Shown here: piece after piece, positions 1-6,057 of the stretch
Position numbering within the stretch: the first letter of the stretch is position 1
How the letters are laid out: the number at the start of each line of letters is the position of its first letter
Origin: Rhizobacter sp.
GTDB taxonomy: Bacteria; Pseudomonadota; Gammaproteobacteria; Burkholderiales; Burkholderiaceae
Direction of reading: 5' to 3'
NCBI GenBank assembly: GCA_014379885.1
Contig: JACMKW010000212.1
Coordinates: 1-6,057 of the forward strand
DNA: 6,057 nt
The notes under the pieces: model-generated
What the model saw: the letters and a program-made list of their open reading frames with translations, nothing else
Told to the model about the DNA's origin: nothing
The model's database searches: none
Made by a program: the position numbers and the translations under genes

Positions 1-48
1 ACGTCATGTCGTCGGTATCTCAGGCAGAACGGTGAATTGCGTCTATGG

Positions 49-78
49 AAGGCATTCACTTTATAAGGTAAATGCCTT
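49..78. promoter_or_regulatory. 30-bp near-perfect palindrome, candidate operator
   Basis: The outer arms AAGGCATT (49-56) and AATGCCTT (71-78) are perfect inverted copies. The symmetry continues through the centre at 63/64, so 13 of 15 base pairs match; the exceptions are 57/70 and 60/67. The centre contains TATA, with a TATAAG-like hexamer on the plus strand and TATAAA on the minus strand, so a bound protein could cover a -10 element. No convincing -35 was found at 16-18 bp on either strand. There is no T-tract beside either arm, which argues against an intrinsic terminator for the upstream yihY-like gene. An ATG on the minus strand at base 7 could be the start of a leftward gene controlled from here, but only seven bases of it are visible. 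The symmetry is seen directly; the operator role is inferred. Confidence 0.45.
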
Positions 79-115
79 ATTCCCGCAGTCACGCACAGGT
101 CACCCGCGCGCAGTT

Positions 116-1024
116 CTACCGCTTCGACTCGTACTCGTTGCCGACGGGTGGGGGCTGCGTTCCATCAACCGGAATGCGTTCGTACTCCGAGATCACTTGT
201 GCACCGAAGAGCAGCAGGCCAGCCGCGATCTCCAGGCTCAGCAGCACGACGATCGCCGTTGTGAGCGAGCCGTAGACCACGTTCACCTGCGACAGCGTGC
301 CGAAGTACCAGACCAGCACGTGGCGCGTCACTTCCCACAACACGGCCGCCGTGGTGCCGCCGATCAGCGCGTGCCGCAACGCCAGGTGCCCGACCGGCAT
401 CACAAGGTACACCGAGGTCAGCACGAACACCTCGCCCACGAAGCCCATCAGGTAGAGCAAGACACCCGAGAAGCCCTTGAGCGACCACTCGCGGCCGAAC
501 AGCTCCAGGCTTTCTTGGCCCATAACTTGCAGGCTGCCCGCCATCAGCGTGACCAGCAGCAAACCGGCGCCGAGCGTGAGGATGTAGCCATAAGGCAGCA
601 ACGCCGACACCAGGAAGTGCCGCCGCCGCGCCACCACCCGGTGCAAGAAGATGATCGACATCGCGTTCTCGAGCACCGTGAAAGCAAGCGAACTGAAAAA
701 CAGCATCGTGGCCAGCAGCACCCAGCTGATGAAATCGCGGTGCGCGAGAAAGCTGGCCAACTCACCCACGATGGCGCGCGACTGGCCCGGGATCAACCAC
801 TCCAGGTAGCGACCAATGGTGACGAGGAGCGTGCCCTGGTCGACTACATGTGACAGCGCGATCACGATCAGGATCAACAGCGGCACGATCGACAACAGCG
901 CGTAATAGGCCACCGCGCCGGCCAGCAGCAGCCCTTGGTTGGCGCGAAACGCCCTCACCACTTGCAGCAGAAAGCGGGCTGGGTGGGCGAGTACGTAACG
1001 GGCCTGAGGTGCGAGAACTTGCAT
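116..1024 (-). CDS. YihY/BrkB-family inner membrane protein
   Basis: This is a 302-residue integral membrane protein of the YihY/virulence factor BrkB family. The family is widespread in bacteria and has no firmly established biochemical activity; the old 'ribonuclease BN' label is a misassignment. Hydrophobic segments lie near residues 32-60, 99-125, 138-163, 187-211, 215-240 and 250-278, giving about six membrane spans as expected. Family features include the GAVAYYALLSIVPLL stretch in the first span and the YGSLTTAIVVLLSLEIAAG stretch with GAQVISEYER near the end. The C-terminus (about 280-302) is short, polar and proline-containing. The length is normal for the family. The ATG at 1024 is preceded by AAGG at 8-base spacing. 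It is the last of three minus-strand genes, 68 bp after the small protein gene, so co-transcription is possible. Family assignment is firm; function is unknown. Confidence 0.93.
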   Translation of the reverse strand: MQVLAPQARYVLAHPARFLLQVVRAFRANQGLLLAGAVAYYALLSIVPLLILIVIALSHVVDQGTLLVTIGRYLEWLIPGQSRAIVGELASFLAHRDFISWVLLATMLFFSSLAFTVLENAMSIIFLHRVVARRRHFLVSALLPYGYILTLGAGLLLVTLMAGSLQVMGQESLELFGREWSLKGFSGVLLYLMGFVGEVFVLTSVYLVMPVGHLALRHALIGGTTAAVLWEVTRHVLVWYFGTLSQVNVVYGSLTTAIVVLLSLEIAAGLLLFGAQVISEYERIPVDGTQPPPVGNEYESKR

Positions 1025-1064
1025 GGTGCGACCTTAGCGCGTGTTGGGCACGCCCCTTAGAACG

Positions 1065-1087
1065 CCGGCTGGCCGCACCAGCGCCGG
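1065..1087 (-). other. GC-rich stem-loop after the small gene
   Basis: Read on the minus strand, this lies 5 bases past the stop of the 68-residue gene. GCTGG pairs with CCAGC around a TGCGG loop, and a further CCG/CGG pair can form across a two-base bulge. No U-tract follows, so it is not a standard intrinsic terminator. It could attenuate read-through into the yihY-like gene or stabilise an mRNA end, or it may be chance in GC-rich DNA. Confidence 0.2.
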
Positions 1088-1092
1088 GCAGA

Positions 1093-1299
1093 TCACACTG
1101 ACATGGGTGCCGCGTGCGGCTCGTTGCTGGACGGCGGGTGCCAATCGTTGCTGCCGATCGTCGCGCCAGAGTCTGCCTCGGACGGCGACTCGTCTTGCGC
1201 AGCCGTGACAGCTTCGAAACGCTGCCTCTGCCGCTCAATTACGCTGCGGTGATAAGCCTGCACAGCACAAATCGCTTCATGACTGATGCCACCGATCAT
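1093..1299 (-). CDS. small hypothetical protein, 68 aa
   Basis: I do not recognise this protein. The case for a real gene is the start site: ATG at 1299 is preceded by GGAG with a 7-base spacer (GGAGATTCAAAATG on the minus strand), the best ribosome binding site in the window. The product is 68 residues. The first half (about 1-33, MIGGISHEAICAVQAYHRSV then IERQRQRFEAV) looks helical and amphipathic, with an Arg/Gln-rich segment. The second half is acidic and Ser/Pro-rich and is probably disordered. One cysteine (residue 11) is present; there is no signal peptide or membrane segment. The same frame stays open upstream to about 1800, but that stretch is Arg/Pro/Cys-rich, lies antisense-frame to the DUF1161 gene and is an artefact of GC-rich composition. 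It lies between two minus-strand genes, 68 bp before the yihY-like start and 208 bp after the DUF1161 gene. Confidence 0.6.
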   Translation of the reverse strand: MIGGISHEAICAVQAYHRSVIERQRQRFEAVTAAQDESPSEADSGATIGSNDWHPPSSNEPHAAPMSV

Positions 1300-1421
1300 T
1301 TTGAATCTCCGTGAGGGAAAGGGTTTGGCGATGAGGCAATTGGCGTGCCTGGGTGACGGTGCATGAACCGGTTCCAGTCGCTGCTCGCAGCGGGCCGTTT
1401 GCCATGACGCCATGTTTCCCG

Positions 1422-1436
1422 GCCTGCCACGCAGGC
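1422..1436. other. short perfect hairpin in the 1300-1507 gap
   Basis: GCCTGC and GCAGGC form a perfect 6-bp stem around a CAC loop, about 70 bases past the end of the DUF1161 gene. No T-run follows on the minus strand, so a terminator is not supported. The same gap holds a 10-bp perfect palindrome, GAACCGGTTC, at 1365-1374. No promoter hexamers for the small gene stand out. I see nothing else in this gap. Confidence 0.2.
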
Positions 1437-1507
1437 ACCATCGGACAGACACCCCCGGCCTTGTCAGAACACTCCGATAGCAGAACCTGCTTTCGGGCCG
1501 CGCCAGC

Positions 1508-2311
1508 TCACAGCCTGGGCCCACGCGGCAAGCCTGCCGCGTCGTACGCCCTGTGGTGCGCAAACCAGGCCCAACCCCAAGCGGCCAGAGACAGCAGCAG
1601 CAGCGCCAGAACCCAGCGCCACCACATGCCTCCCATGAAGCCGGAGGAGTTTTGCTCGGCCGTCGCGGGCTGCGCTTCAGCGACTGAGTCGATCGGCGAG
1701 GGTGCCGGTTGGCGTGCCGCACGCTCCACGGTGCGCAGCGCCTCGGCTGCGCTTGCGCGCGCCTGTGCGGGCGCTGGTGCTGATGACAAGACAGGCACAA
1801 GCGCAGGCCGTGGTGTTGAAGCCGGTATGGCCGTCACCAACGAACGCGCGGGCAAGGCTGCGGGGCCGGGAGCGGACGCTGCGGGCAGCGAGCGCAACGC
1901 GCGATCGGCAGGCACGAGTGCAGAAACGGCAGGCGGTGGCGGGGGCGCCGGCCGGGTTGGCTGCACCGGCACCTTCGCGGACTGCGGGGCTGGCGTTGAG
2001 GCGGGCGCGGAAGCAGGCACAGCCCCACTGGCCGCACCAAACGATGGCCGTGTGGTACCGCCACGGTGAAACAGGATCTTGTAGACGCTGCCTTCACAGG
2101 TGCCGATGACCTTCGCGCCCGGCGGCAGGGGGGTGTTCGCTGTAGCGGTCTCCAAGGTGAAGCCGCGGATGCTCGGGTCGATGCGCGCGGCCAGCGAGGC
2201 CTTCAACTGCTCGCATGCAGGGGTCTGCGCCCAGGCACCGCTTGCAAGGCCCATGGAAGCGGCCAGCAGCTGCAGCGGCACGCGCCTGGGGAAAACGAAA
2301 CGGCGCAACAC
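1508..2311 (-). CDS. DUF1161-like secreted protein with C-terminal membrane anchor
   Basis: From a GTG at 2311 this is 267 residues. That start has AAGG five bases upstream and gives a typical signal peptide: basic N-region (LRRFVFPRR), hydrophobic core to about residue 25, and an AWA|QT-like cleavage near 28. An ATG at 2380 would add 23 residues (290 total), but has no ribosome binding site and buries the signal. Residues about 29-84 resemble DUF1161: a cysteine followed by EQLK, a GFTLET segment, then VIGTCEGSVYKILFHR. Cys33 and Cys72 could form a disulfide. Residues about 85-220 are a long Ala/Pro/Ser-rich, probably disordered linker with a run of five prolines. Residues about 229-251 form one Trp/Leu-rich membrane helix followed by a short basic tail. 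The predicted arrangement is a periplasmic domain and linker tethered to the inner membrane. Known DUF1161 proteins are, as I recall, much shorter and lack this extension. No function is assigned. Confidence 0.75.
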   Translation of the reverse strand: MLRRFVFPRRVPLQLLAASMGLASGAWAQTPACEQLKASLAARIDPSIRGFTLETATANTPLPPGAKVIGTCEGSVYKILFHRGGTTRPSFGAASGAVPASAPASTPAPQSAKVPVQPTRPAPPPPPAVSALVPADRALRSLPAASAPGPAALPARSLVTAIPASTPRPALVPVLSSAPAPAQARASAAEALRTVERAARQPAPSPIDSVAEAQPATAEQNSSGFMGGMWWRWVLALLLLSLAAWGWAWFAHHRAYDAAGLPRGPRL

Positions 2312-2718
2312 GCGAACCTTGTCGCTCGCAACAAGCGTCGGAACAAAGAAGGTTCGCCAAGAAGTTCGCACGTGAGCCATTGATTTGTTCGGTTGCGGCG
2401 GGCGGCAGGGTCTGCCTGAACTTGTCTGTTTGATCGTGGCCGGACGTCTTCACCCAGTCGCCATAGTGTCGGCCAAACCCGGCAGAGAATCTTCGTCAGG
2501 TTTTTCCCGAAGTTGGATGAGCTTTCGTCCTACAAACCAGACGACCCCGTGCGTTTCAAATTGACGCTTTCACAGGCTGGCGATGAACGTCTCCGCGAGC
2601 GCTTGTACAGCTTTTTGGACTACCGCCGAAACCGGTGGCAGCGCAATGCGGGTTTGCGCATCGATCACCTTCTGCGCAAAACGAAACCCCGCGAAACACC
2701 CCTGCCCTCCAAAACTGC
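2312..2718. other. Divergent intergenic region
   Basis: This stretch of about 400 bp separates the minus-strand DUF1161 gene from the plus-strand lipid kinase operon and should hold promoters for both. The only promoter-like element I can point to is TTGACG at 2561-2566 on the plus strand. The base stretch 17 bp further on (TGAACG) is a poor -10, so I do not call a promoter. A weak stem pairs CTTCG (2491-2495) with CGAAG (2508-2512). Apart from the exonuclease III-like relic at 2579-2674, no coding signal is convincing here. Confidence 0.5.
2579..2674 (+). pseudogene. Relic of exonuclease III (xth-type) C-terminal segment
   Basis: In the frame of an open stretch from TTG 2513 to stop 2752, residues coded at 2606-2674 read YSFLDYRRNRW then QRNAGLRIDHLL. 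This matches the segment of the exonuclease III family around the E. coli FSWFDYRS and GLRIDLLL motifs, including the catalytic aspartate of LRID (Asp229 in E. coli). Where relatives have an aromatic pair before DYR, this reads Phe-Leu (TTT TTG); a single G-to-T change from TGG would explain the leucine. Similarity fades before about 2579 and stops after 2674, where the essential distal histidine region should follow. The rest of a roughly 250-residue enzyme (nucleophile region, Asp-x-Asn) is absent from the window. The open stretch also overlaps the lipid kinase start by 34 bp. The best reading is a decayed fragment; a short real gene or chance similarity cannot be excluded without a search. 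Confidence 0.5.
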
Positions 2719-3678
2719 ATGCCTACTCCTTACACACCCACAGCGCCCCTGAGCATCGTCTTCAACGCAGCCTCCGGCCACGCTGATGCGCACGACACCA
2801 GCGCACTCATTGCCCGACTGCTGAACGAAGCCGGCCGCCGCCATCACATCCAGCTGGTTAAGAAAGGCGGCGACATTCCTGCCGAAGCACGGCGTGCCGT
2901 GGCGCAAGCCGTGGCGCAAGGTGGCGCGGTGGTGGCCGCCGGCGGCGACGGAACCATCAACGCCGTGGCGCAGGCGGCGCACGAAGCCGGTTGCCCGCTC
3001 GGCGTGCTGCCGCAGGGCACCTTCAACTACTTCAGCCGCACGCACCGCATCCCTGCCGACACTGCCGAAGCCACACGCGCGCTGCTGAGCGCAAGCGTAG
3101 AGCCGGTGCAGGTGGGGCTGGTCAACGAGCGCCTGTTTCTGGTCAACGCCAGCCTGGGGCTGTACCCAGACATGCTGGAAGACCGTGAACACTTCAAGGC
3201 GCGATTCGGCCGCAACCGTGTGGTCGCGCTCGGCGCGGCCGTTGCGACGGCCTTGCGCGCGCACCAGCGGCTGCGCTTGCGCATCCAACTGGGCGATGGC
3301 GTTCGCAATGTGCGTTCGTCCAGCCTGTTCCTTGGCAACAACCGGCTGCAGCTTCAGCAAGTGGGCCTGCCCGAGGCGCGCGCCGTTGAGAGCGGGCACA
3401 TTGCCGCCGTGATGCTCAAGCCGGTAGGCCCCTGGGCGTTGCTGCGCTTGCTGATGCACGGTGCATTGGGCGCGTTGGGCAATGACGAGCGGGTAGAAAG
3501 CTTCAAGTTCCAGCGCATGACCGTGGCACCCTGGCTGCCCTACGGGACGCGGCGGGTCAAGGTGGCGGCCGATGGAGAGGTGAGCTTCATGCGCACGCCG
3601 CTCGAGTTTCGGGTGGCGCCCAAGCCCTTGTACCTGCTCAAGCCCGCTGCCGACGCCACCCAAGGCGAGCGGTCTTGA
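2719..3678 (+). CDS. Diacylglycerol kinase / YegS-like lipid kinase
   Basis: This is a 319-residue member of the diacylglycerol kinase catalytic (DAGKc) family, which phosphorylates lipid hydroxyls such as diacylglycerol or related lipids with ATP at the membrane surface. Visible motifs are an N-terminal NAASG (16-20), the nucleotide-binding GGDGT at 75-79 followed by INAVAQA, and the LPQGTFNYFSR block (97-107) that corresponds to the conserved GTxNxFA. A DGE at 285-287 lies in the C-terminal beta-rich domain and matches the usual acidic motif. There is no signal peptide or membrane span, as is normal. ATG 2719 is chosen because homology begins about 11 residues later. The GTG at 2635 would add 28 residues with no family character, and that segment overlaps the exonuclease III relic. 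No clear ribosome binding site precedes 2719. It is the first gene of a coupled three-gene operon; its stop overlaps the next start by 4 bases. The true lipid substrate cannot be told from sequence. Confidence 0.9.
   Translation: MPTPYTPTAPLSIVFNAASGHADAHDTSALIARLLNEAGRRHHIQLVKKGGDIPAEARRAVAQAVAQGGAVVAAGGDGTINAVAQAAHEAGCPLGVLPQGTFNYFSRTHRIPADTAEATRALLSASVEPVQVGLVNERLFLVNASLGLYPDMLEDREHFKARFGRNRVVALGAAVATALRAHQRLRLRIQLGDGVRNVRSSSLFLGNNRLQLQQVGLPEARAVESGHIAAVMLKPVGPWALLRLLMHGALGALGNDERVESFKFQRMTVAPWLPYGTRRVKVAADGEVSFMRTPLEFRVAPKPLYLLKPAADATQGERS
2896..2919 (+). repeat. 12-bp tandem duplication inside the lipid kinase gene
   Basis: GCCGTGGCGCAA occurs twice in direct tandem (2896-2907 and 2908-2919), with a third near-copy at 2962-2973 differing in the last base. 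In frame it encodes AVAQ repeated, just upstream of the GGDGT loop; the third copy encodes the AVAQ after it. The reading frame is kept. It is probably a small slippage duplication or codon-bias coincidence in a helix. Confidence 0.5.
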
Positions 3679-4502
3679 CACTGCTGCTGCACATCTCGGA
3701 CCCGCATTTCGGCACCGAACAGCCCCAGGTGCTGGGCGCACTGTTGCGGGTGGCCACGGCGCAGCGCCCCGATCTGGTGGTGCTGTCGGGTGACATCACG
3801 CAGCGCGCCCGCCGCGACCAGTTTCGCTCGGCGCGAGAGTTCATTGACCGGCTCGGCGCCCCGTGCACGCTGGCCATTCCGGGCAACCATGACATCCCGC
3901 TGTTCAACCTGGCGGCGCGCCTGTTCTGGCCTTACGCCAACTTTCAGCGCGAGTTCGGCGCGCTGGCACCAGCGTTCGAGTCGCCTGCGCTGTTCATCGT
4001 CACCGTCATCACGACCCGGCGCGGCCGGCACAAGAATGGCCAAGTGTCTGCGCGGCAGATCGAGCACGTGGCCGAGAGGCTGAGCCGAGCGCACGCCGGC
4101 CAACTGCGCGTGGTGGTTGTTCATCAGCCGATCGCCGTGCAAAACGAAAGCGACGAGCACGATCGCCTGCGCGGGCACGCCGCAGCCACGCAGCGCTGGG
4201 CCGAGGCCGGGGCTGACCTGGTGCTGGGCGGCCATATTCACCTTCCCTACGTGCTACCCCTGCACGAGCGTGTGCCCGGCCTCACGCGCCGCCTGTGGGC
4301 GGTGCAGGCCGGCACCGCGTTGTCGAATCGCGTTCGCGACGGGGTACCCAATTCGCTGAACCTGATCCGGTGGGGTGGGCCGTTGCCGCCCGGCCGCTGC
4401 GTGATCGAGCGCTGGGACTTTCGGGCCGAAGCCGGGGAGTTTGCCCATGTCAGCGAGACCGTGGCCGAGACGGGCTCGCTGCAGCTGGGTCAGGTGAGAT
4501 GA
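3675..4502 (+). CDS. Calcineurin-like metallophosphoesterase (CpdA-like)
   Basis: This 275-residue protein has a complete set of metal-binding motifs for the calcineurin-like phosphoesterase fold: Asp9-x-His11 (SDPHFG), Gly-Asp40 (LSGD), GNHD at 70-73, His150 (VVVHQP) and GHIH at 186-189. The order and spacing resemble CpdA/Icc-type cyclic nucleotide phosphodiesterases and related class III enzymes. It is therefore predicted to be a cytoplasmic dinuclear-metal phosphoesterase, but the substrate (cyclic nucleotide, phospholipid or other phosphoester) is not decided by the motifs. It does not look like PdeM, the smaller phosphoesterase of ligase-associated repair clusters. The start is TTG at 3675, placing SDPHFG at residues 8-13, the usual distance from the N-terminus. 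This TTG overlaps the lipid kinase stop as TTGA, suggesting translational coupling. The C-terminal 40 residues are less conserved in character. The stop overlaps the helicase start by 4 bases. Confidence 0.9.
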   Translation: MTLLLHISDPHFGTEQPQVLGALLRVATAQRPDLVVLSGDITQRARRDQFRSAREFIDRLGAPCTLAIPGNHDIPLFNLAARLFWPYANFQREFGALAPAFESPALFIVTVITTRRGRHKNGQVSARQIEHVAERLSRAHAGQLRVVVVHQPIAVQNESDEHDRLRGHAAATQRWAEAGADLVLGGHIHLPYVLPLHERVPGLTRRLWAVQAGTALSNRVRDGVPNSLNLIRWGGPLPPGRCVIERWDFRAEAGEFAHVSETVAETGSLQLGQVR

Positions 4503-6057
4503 CTACGGCGAAAGCTGTCGAGCGCAAGCTCCTGGCCTGGATGTCATCTCACCAATGGAAACCCTTTCGCTTCCAGCGCGACGTCTGGGCGGCCATGTCG
4601 GCAGGCGAATCAGGCTTGCTGCACGCAACCACCGGCGCCGGCAAAACGTATGCCGTGTGGCTGGGCGCGCTCATCGCTTTTCAAAAGGCACCGCCAAGCC
4701 GCCCGGCCACCAAGCCTGCCCCGCTCACCGTGCTGTGGATCACGCCGATGCGCGCACTGGCGGCCGACACCTTGCGCGCGCTGCAAGCGCCGCTGGCCGC
4801 CCTTCAAGCCGCCGAGGGTGACGCGCCAGCAATCGGCGCTTGGAGCACAGGCGCACGCAGCGGCGACACCCCATCCGCCGAGCGCAGCGCGCAAGACAAG
4901 CGCCTTCCCACCGCGCTGGTGACCACGCCCGAGAGCCTGTCGCTGATGCTGTCGCGTGCCGATGCACAGGCGGCGCTCGGCAGCGTTCGGCTGGTGGTGG
5001 TGGACGAGTGGCACGAGCTGCTGGGCAACAAGCGCGGCGTGCAGGTTCAGCTTGCGCTGGCGCGGCTGCGGCGTTGGTCCCCGGGGCTCATCGTCTGGGG
5101 CATGTCGGCCACGCTGGGCAACCTGGCGCAGGCACAGCATGCGCTGCTGGGCACCACCACCGGGCGGCTGGTGCAAGGCGAGGTGTCCAAGAAGCTGGTG
5201 GTCGACTCGCTGCTGCCACCGCGTGCGGAGCGCTTTCCGTGGGCCGGCCACCTGGGCCTGACCATGCTGCCGCAGGTGATTGCGGAGCTCGAATCCAGCC
5301 GTGTCACGCTGGTGTTCACCAACACTCGCTCTCAATCGGAGATCTGGTACCAGGCCTTGCTGGAGGCGCGCCCCGAATGGGCCGGGCAGATTGCGCTGCA
5401 CCATGGTTCGTTGGACCGCGCCGTGCGCGAATGGGTCGAGCTGGGCCTGAAAAATGGTGAGCTTCGTGCGGTGGTGTGCACCTCCAGCCTCGATCTGGGC
5501 GTGGACTTCCTGCCGGTGGAGCGTGTGCTGCAAATCGGCTCGCCCAAAGGCGTGGCGCGCCTGTTGCAGCGTGCGGGGCGTTCCGGCCATGCACCAGGGC
5601 GGCCATCGCGCATCACGCTGGTGCCCACGCACAGCATCGAGATGGTGGAAGGTGCGGCCGCGCGCGCCGCGATTGCGGCCGGGCAGGTGGAAGCGCGCGC
5701 ATCACCGCAGCAGCCGCTCGACGTGCTGGTGCAGCACCTCGTCACGGTGGCGCTCGGTGGCGGCTTCGAGCCCGAAGCGCTGTACGACGAGGTGCGCAGC
5801 ACCGCCGCCTATGCAGGCCTCTCGCGCGAGAGCTGGGCGTGGTGCCTGGCCTTCGTGAGCCAGGGTGGCCCCTCGCTTGCTGCCTACCCCGACTACCAAC
5901 GCGCCGTGCCCGGTGACGACGGCATCTGGCGCGTGCCCGATGCCCGGCTCGCGCGGCGCCACCGCATCAACATCGGCACCATCGTCAGCGACGCCAGCAT
6001 GCCGGTGCAATACCTCGGGGGTCCGCGCCTGGGCACGGTCGAAGAGAGCTTCGCCGC
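4499..6057 (+). CDS. Ligase-associated DEXH-box (Lhr-like) helicase, 3'-truncated by window
   Basis: The frame opens at ATG 4499 and stays open for 519 codons to the window edge; no stop is seen, so the gene is partial. It is a superfamily 2 helicase with all core motifs: a Q-motif-like FRFQRDVW (23-30), Walker A ATTGAGKT (43-50), motif Ia TPMRALAAD (82-90), TPES (143-146), motif II DEWH (169-172), motif III SAT (203-205), motif IV VFTNTR (272-277) with HHGS (301-304), motif V around [11 protein letters not shown] (327-337) and motif [10 protein letters not shown] (357-364). The region after about 400 begins the Lhr-type C-terminal part. DEWH and this layout fit the DNA-ligase-associated DEXH helicases, usually around 800 residues, so roughly 300 should lie beyond 6057. 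Predicted role: ATP-driven 3'-5' DNA translocation in damage repair, with an ATP-dependent ligase. The ATG overlaps the phosphoesterase stop as ATGA. General Lhr is the main alternative, but it is typically much longer. Confidence 0.92.
   Translation, partial: MTTAKAVERKLLAWMSSHQWKPFRFQRDVWAAMSAGESGLLHATTGAGKTYAVWLGALIAFQKAPPSRPATKPAPLTVLWITPMRALAADTLRALQAPLAALQAAEGDAPAIGAWSTGARSGDTPSAERSAQDKRLPTALVTTPESLSLMLSRADAQAALGSVRLVVVDEWHELLGNKRGVQVQLALARLRRWSPGLIVWGMSATLGNLAQAQHALLGTTTGRLVQGEVSKKLVVDSLLPPRAERFPWAGHLGLTMLPQVIAELESSRVTLVFTNTRSQSEIWYQALLEARPEWAGQIALHHGSLDRAVREWVELGLKNGELRAVVCTSSLDLGVDFLPVERVLQIGSPKGVARLLQRAGRSGHAPGRPSRITLVPTHSIEMVEGAAARAAIAAGQVEARASPQQPLDVLVQHLVTVALGGGFEPEALYDEVRSTAAYAGLSRESWAWCLAFVSQGGPSLAAYPDYQRAVPGDDGIWRVPDARLARRHRINIGTIVSDASMPVQYLGGPRLGTVEESFA

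Noticed and set aside
32..853. Long plus-strand open frame opposite the yihY-like gene
   Set aside because: Its product is Gln/His/Arg-rich with no family character and is the complement of a clear membrane protein gene.
1300..1800. Upstream extension of the 68-residue gene's frame
   Set aside because: The extension is Arg/Pro/Cys-rich, overlaps the DUF1161 gene in another frame, and the ribosome binding site points to the internal ATG at 1299.
1353..2069. Plus-strand open frame opposite the DUF1161 gene
   Set aside because: Ala/Gly/Arg-rich low-complexity product, a mirror of the Ala/Pro linker codons; the minus strand carries a signal peptide, conserved domain and membrane helix.
2491..2512. 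CTTCG/CGAAG stem as a terminator or regulatory hairpin
   Set aside because: Only five base pairs and no adjacent gene end; likely chance.
2561..2589. TTGACG as a -35 box for the lipid kinase operon
   Set aside because: At 17-bp spacing the -10 position reads TGAACG, matching the consensus at only two bases, so no promoter can be supported.
2665..3741. Long minus-strand open frame across the lipid kinase
   Set aside because: No recognisable motifs; it mirrors a gene with clear kinase motifs.
3675..4502. Identification of the phosphoesterase as PdeM of the ligase-associated cluster
   Set aside because: The size and the N-terminal SDPHFG layout fit CpdA-like enzymes; PdeM is smaller and differs around its first metal motif.
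4610..5632. 340-codon minus-strand open frame across the helicase
   Set aside because: His/Arg/Gln-rich product typical of antisense frames in GC-rich DNA; the plus strand encodes all helicase motifs.

Overview
This GC-rich window has dense overlapping spurious frames, high G/C at third codon positions and few clear Shine-Dalgarno or sigma-70 sites. Together with the gene content, this suggests a betaproteobacterium, most likely Burkholderiales and probably near the Comamonadaceae. The taxonomic call is an inference from composition and protein style, not from a marker gene.

Layout. Bases 1-115 are a relatively AT-rich non-coding edge with a 30-bp near-perfect palindrome (49-78). Three genes follow on the minus strand, read right to left. 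The first encodes a secreted/anchored DUF1161-like protein (start about 2311, end 1508). The second is a 68-residue orphan small protein with a good ribosome binding site (1299-1093). The third is a YihY/BrkB-family integral membrane protein (1024-116). A divergent intergenic region of about 400 bp (2312-2718) has no intact gene, but carries a short relic resembling the C-terminal active-site segment of exonuclease III.

The plus strand then holds a tightly coupled run of three genes: a diacylglycerol-kinase-like lipid kinase (2719-3678), a calcineurin-like metallophosphoesterase (3675-4502) and a DEXH-box helicase of the DNA-ligase-associated, Lhr-like type (4499 to beyond the window end). 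Both junctions are 4-base start/stop overlaps (TTGA and ATGA), so the three are very probably co-transcribed and translationally coupled.

How they may work together. The helicase belongs to a family known from a DNA-damage-response cluster with an ATP-dependent DNA ligase, a metallo-beta-lactamase-fold exonuclease and the phosphoesterase PdeM. None of those partners lies upstream of the helicase here, so if present they should lie downstream of base 6057. The metallophosphoesterase present is of the CpdA-like type, not PdeM. Why a lipid kinase and this phosphoesterase are coupled to a repair helicase is not explained by the sequence. I see no rRNA, tRNA, CRISPR array or insertion sequence. 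No wholly new multi-gene system is evident. The points most worth checking are the palindrome, the exonuclease III relic, the unusual architecture of the DUF1161 protein and the coupled operon.
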